DNA of 64,000 nucleotides from Zoogloea sp. (GTDB lineage Bacteria > Pseudomonadota > Gammaproteobacteria > Burkholderiales > Rhodocyclaceae), in contig JADJBR010000007.1 in NCBI GenBank assembly GCA_016703645.1, positions 1,302,001 through 1,366,000 on the forward strand, read 5' to 3'. Below are positions 62,165 to 64,000 of this stretch, in pieces. Numbering within the stretch: the first letter of the stretch is position 1; every line of letters begins with the position of its first letter. Below the pieces are notes generated by a model that searched no databases, was not told the DNA's origin, and worked only from the letters and a program-made list of their open reading frames with translations. Both the position numbers and the translations under genes were made by a program.

Positions 62165-63889
62165 ATGTCCATGAACCGCCGGGATTTCCTCCAGGTGCTG
62201 GCCGTCGCCGCGGCCGGCGGCCTCAGCCTGCACAGCAACCCCTCCGAGGCGGCCAAGGCCGCCACCCGGATGTACGACCTGCCCCGTTTTGGCAACGTCA
62301 GCCTGCTGCACATGACCGACTGTCACGCCCAGCTACTGCCCATCCACTTCCGCGAGCCGGACGTGAATCTGGGCATCGGCCCCATGGCCGGCCAGGTGCC
62401 GCACCTGGTGGGCGACAAGCTGCTGCGCCACTTCGGTATCCGCCCCGGTACGCCGGAAGCCCACGCCTTCACCTACCTGGATTTCGTCAAGGCTGCCAAG
62501 ACCTACGGCAAGGTCGGCGGCTTCGCCCACCTGGCCACCCTGGTCAAGCAGCTCAAGGCCAGCCGCCCCGGCGCCCTGCTTCTTGACGGCGGCGACACCT
62601 GGCAGGGCTCCGGCCTGGCCCTGTGGACCAACGCCCAGGACATGGTGGACGCCTGCAAGGCCCTCACCGTGGACGTCATGACCCTGCACTGGGAAGCCAC
62701 CTATGGGGAGGCCCGGGTCAAGGAGATCGAGGAGAAGGACTTCAAGGGCACCGTTGACATCGTCGCCCAGAACATCAAGACCGCCGACTTCGGCGACCCG
62801 GTGTTCAAGCCCTACGTGATCCGCAACATCAACGGCGTGGCCGTGGCCATCATCGGCCAGGCCTTCCCCTACACCCCCATTGCCAACCCCCGCTGGCAGG
62901 TGCCCAACTGGAGCTACGGCATCCAGGACGACAACCTGCAGAAGGTGGTGGACGAAGCCCGCGCCGCCGGCGCCCAGGCGGTGGTGGTGCTGTCCCACAA
63001 CGGCATGGACGTGGACCTGAAGATGGCCAGCCGCGTGCGCGGTGTGGACGCCATCCTGGGCGGGCACACCCACGACGGCGTACCCGCGCCCGTCATCGTG
63101 AAGAACGCCGGTGGCCAGACCCTGGTCACCAATGCCGGCTCCAACGGCAAGTACCTGGGCGTGCTCGACCTGGAGGTGAAGGGTGGCAAGGTCACCGACT
63201 TCCGTTACAAGCTGCTGCCGGTGTTCGCCAACCTGATTCCCGCCGACCCGGCCATGGACGCGCTGATCAAGAAAATGCGCGCCCCCTACGAGGGCAAGCT
63301 GGCCGAGAAGCTCGCCGTCAGCGAAGGCCTGCTGTACCGCCGCGGCAACTTCAACGGCTCCTGGGACCAGCTCATCCTCGACGCCCTGCTGGCCGAGAAG
63401 AACGCCGAGATCGCCTTCTCCCCCGGCTTCCGCTGGGGCACCAGCCTGCTGCCCGGCGACACCATCCGCATGGAGCATCTGCTCGACCAGACCGCCATCA
63501 CCTACCCATGGACCACGGTGACGATGATGACCGGCGAGCAGATCAAGACCGTGCTCGAGGACGTCTGCGACAACCTGTTCAACCCCGACCCCTACTACCA
63601 GCAGGGCGGCGACATGGTGCGGGTCGGCGGGCTTGAGTACACCTGCGACCCGATGGGCCGCATGGGCGGCCGCATCTCCGACATGCGCCTGGGCGGCAAG
63701 CTGCTGGAAGCCGGCAAGACCTACAAGGTCGCCGGCTGGGCGCCGGTGTCGGAAGATGCCGCCAAGGCCGGCGGCGAAGCCGTGTGGGATCTGGTGGCCC
63801 GCTACCTCAAGGGGCAGAAGGTGATCCGTTCCCGCCCCCTCAACCTGCCCGCCCTGAAGGGGATGGCAGGCAACCCCGGCATGGCTTGA
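62165..63889 (+). CDS. soxB: thiosulfohydrolase SoxB
   Basis: The 574-residue protein has a Tat signal (MNRRDFLQVLAVAAAGGLSL). Its 5-nucleotidase-like dimanganese domain shows SLLHMTDCHAQLLPIHFREP, LLLDGGDTWQGSGLALWTN, VVVLSHNGMDVD and AILGGHTHDGVPAPV. It releases sulfate hydrolytically from SoxY-bound substrates. GGAG upstream supports ATG 62165; ATG 62171 is an alternative two codons later. Length and motifs match SoxB fully. Confidence 0.96.
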   Translation: MSMNRRDFLQVLAVAAAGGLSLHSNPSEAAKAATRMYDLPRFGNVSLLHMTDCHAQLLPIHFREPDVNLGIGPMAGQVPHLVGDKLLRHFGIRPGTPEAHAFTYLDFVKAAKTYGKVGGFAHLATLVKQLKASRPGALLLDGGDTWQGSGLALWTNAQDMVDACKALTVDVMTLHWEATYGEARVKEIEEKDFKGTVDIVAQNIKTADFGDPVFKPYVIRNINGVAVAIIGQAFPYTPIANPRWQVPNWSYGIQDDNLQKVVDEARAAGAQAVVVLSHNGMDVDLKMASRVRGVDAILGGHTHDGVPAPVIVKNAGGQTLVTNAGSNGKYLGVLDLEVKGGKVTDFRYKLLPVFANLIPADPAMDALIKKMRAPYEGKLAEKLAVSEGLLYRRGNFNGSWDQLILDALLAEKNAEIAFSPGFRWGTSLLPGDTIRMEHLLDQTAITYPWTTVTMMTGEQIKTVLEDVCDNLFNPDPYYQQGGDMVRVGGLEYTCDPMGRMGGRISDMRLGGKLLEAGKTYKVAGWAPVSEDAAKAGGEAVWDLVARYLKGQKVIRSRPLNLPALKGMAGNPGMA

Positions 63890-63900
63890 GGAGAACGACG

Positions 63901-64000
63901 ATGGCCCGCAGCAGACCCTCCCTCCCCGCCCGGCTGCACGCCATCGTCGCCCTCGCCGCCACCCTGCTGCTTTCGCTGGCTCAGGCGGGCGATGCACCTG
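63901..64000 (+). CDS. start of an exported protein, truncated by the window edge
   Basis: GAGGAGAA precedes ATG 63901, 11 bp after soxB. The 33 visible residues are a clear Sec signal peptide (HAIVALAATLLLSLAQAG) with the first mature residues. Genes here in sox operons often encode a thioredoxin-like SoxW or another cytochrome, but nothing visible allows a choice. Confidence 0.6.
   Translation, partial: MARSRPSLPARLHAIVALAATLLLSLAQAGDAP

Overview
The window is very GC-rich DNA (mostly about two-thirds G+C, with strongly G/C-biased third codon positions) from a betaproteobacterium. The housekeeping genes (ispB, rlmM, rhlE, tas-like), the complete sox thiosulfate-oxidation operon and the fccAB genes fit a Rhodocyclales-type organism (Azoarcus, Thauera or Zoogloea relatives). 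This taxonomic call is inference from gene content and composition; no rRNA gene is present.

Region 1 (1-28932, plus strand) is the distal half of an extracellular contractile injection system (eCIS) cluster. Its order is: hub protein D, spike V, a large protein with a C-terminal membrane segment, gp25, baseplate J, a TIGR02242-like tail protein, two related eCIS proteins, a tape-measure-like protein, an AAA+ ATPase and a helical protein. Three large cargo proteins with DUF4157 (HExxH) domains follow. The last ends in a WHH-type HNH nuclease and is followed by an SMI1/KNR4-like immunity gene. The sheath, tube and early genes lie outside the window. Most genes overlap by ATGA or GTGA and are probably translationally coupled.

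Region 2 (28978-38587, minus strand) is the most unusual part. It is a diversity-generating retroelement (DGR): a reverse transcriptase with YMDD and the DGR-type SQ motif, an HRDC-domain accessory gene, a 125-bp template repeat (TR) and two variable repeats (VR). Every TR/VR mismatch (14 in VR1, 15 in VR2) falls on a template adenine. Both variable repeats encode the C-terminal core of an FGE-sulfatase/C-type-lectin-like domain. One target is a stand-alone protein next to the eCIS cargo genes. The other is the C-terminus of a 1041-residue protein with a vWA-like domain, in one operon with a MoxR-type AAA+ ATPase and a TIR-domain gene. This looks like an NTPase-driven sensor/effector conflict system whose sensor is retro-diversified. 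The TIR gene is broken by a 1387-bp IS element with CTAG target duplications and by a one-base frameshift.

Region 3 (38.7-53.4 kb) is mostly ordinary chromosome: a membrane protein, a LuxR-type regulator, tRNA-Pro, ispB, a glycerophosphodiester phosphodiesterase plus ugpB, a lipoprotein, a degenerate cyclic-di-GMP gene pair (GGDEF-EAL and HD-GYP), an aldo/keto reductase, an 83-bp tandem repeat array, rlmM and rhlE.

Region 4 (53.4-64.0 kb) handles reduced sulfur in the periplasm: a diheme cytochrome c, a triple-rhodanese protein, fccAB (sulfide dehydrogenase) and soxCDYZAXB, followed by the start of another exported protein.

Several genes (about 365, 11827, 18655, 37501 and 38519) appear to carry single-base frameshifts, most of them at short homopolymers. 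Some may be sequencing errors and should be checked before these genes are called dead.
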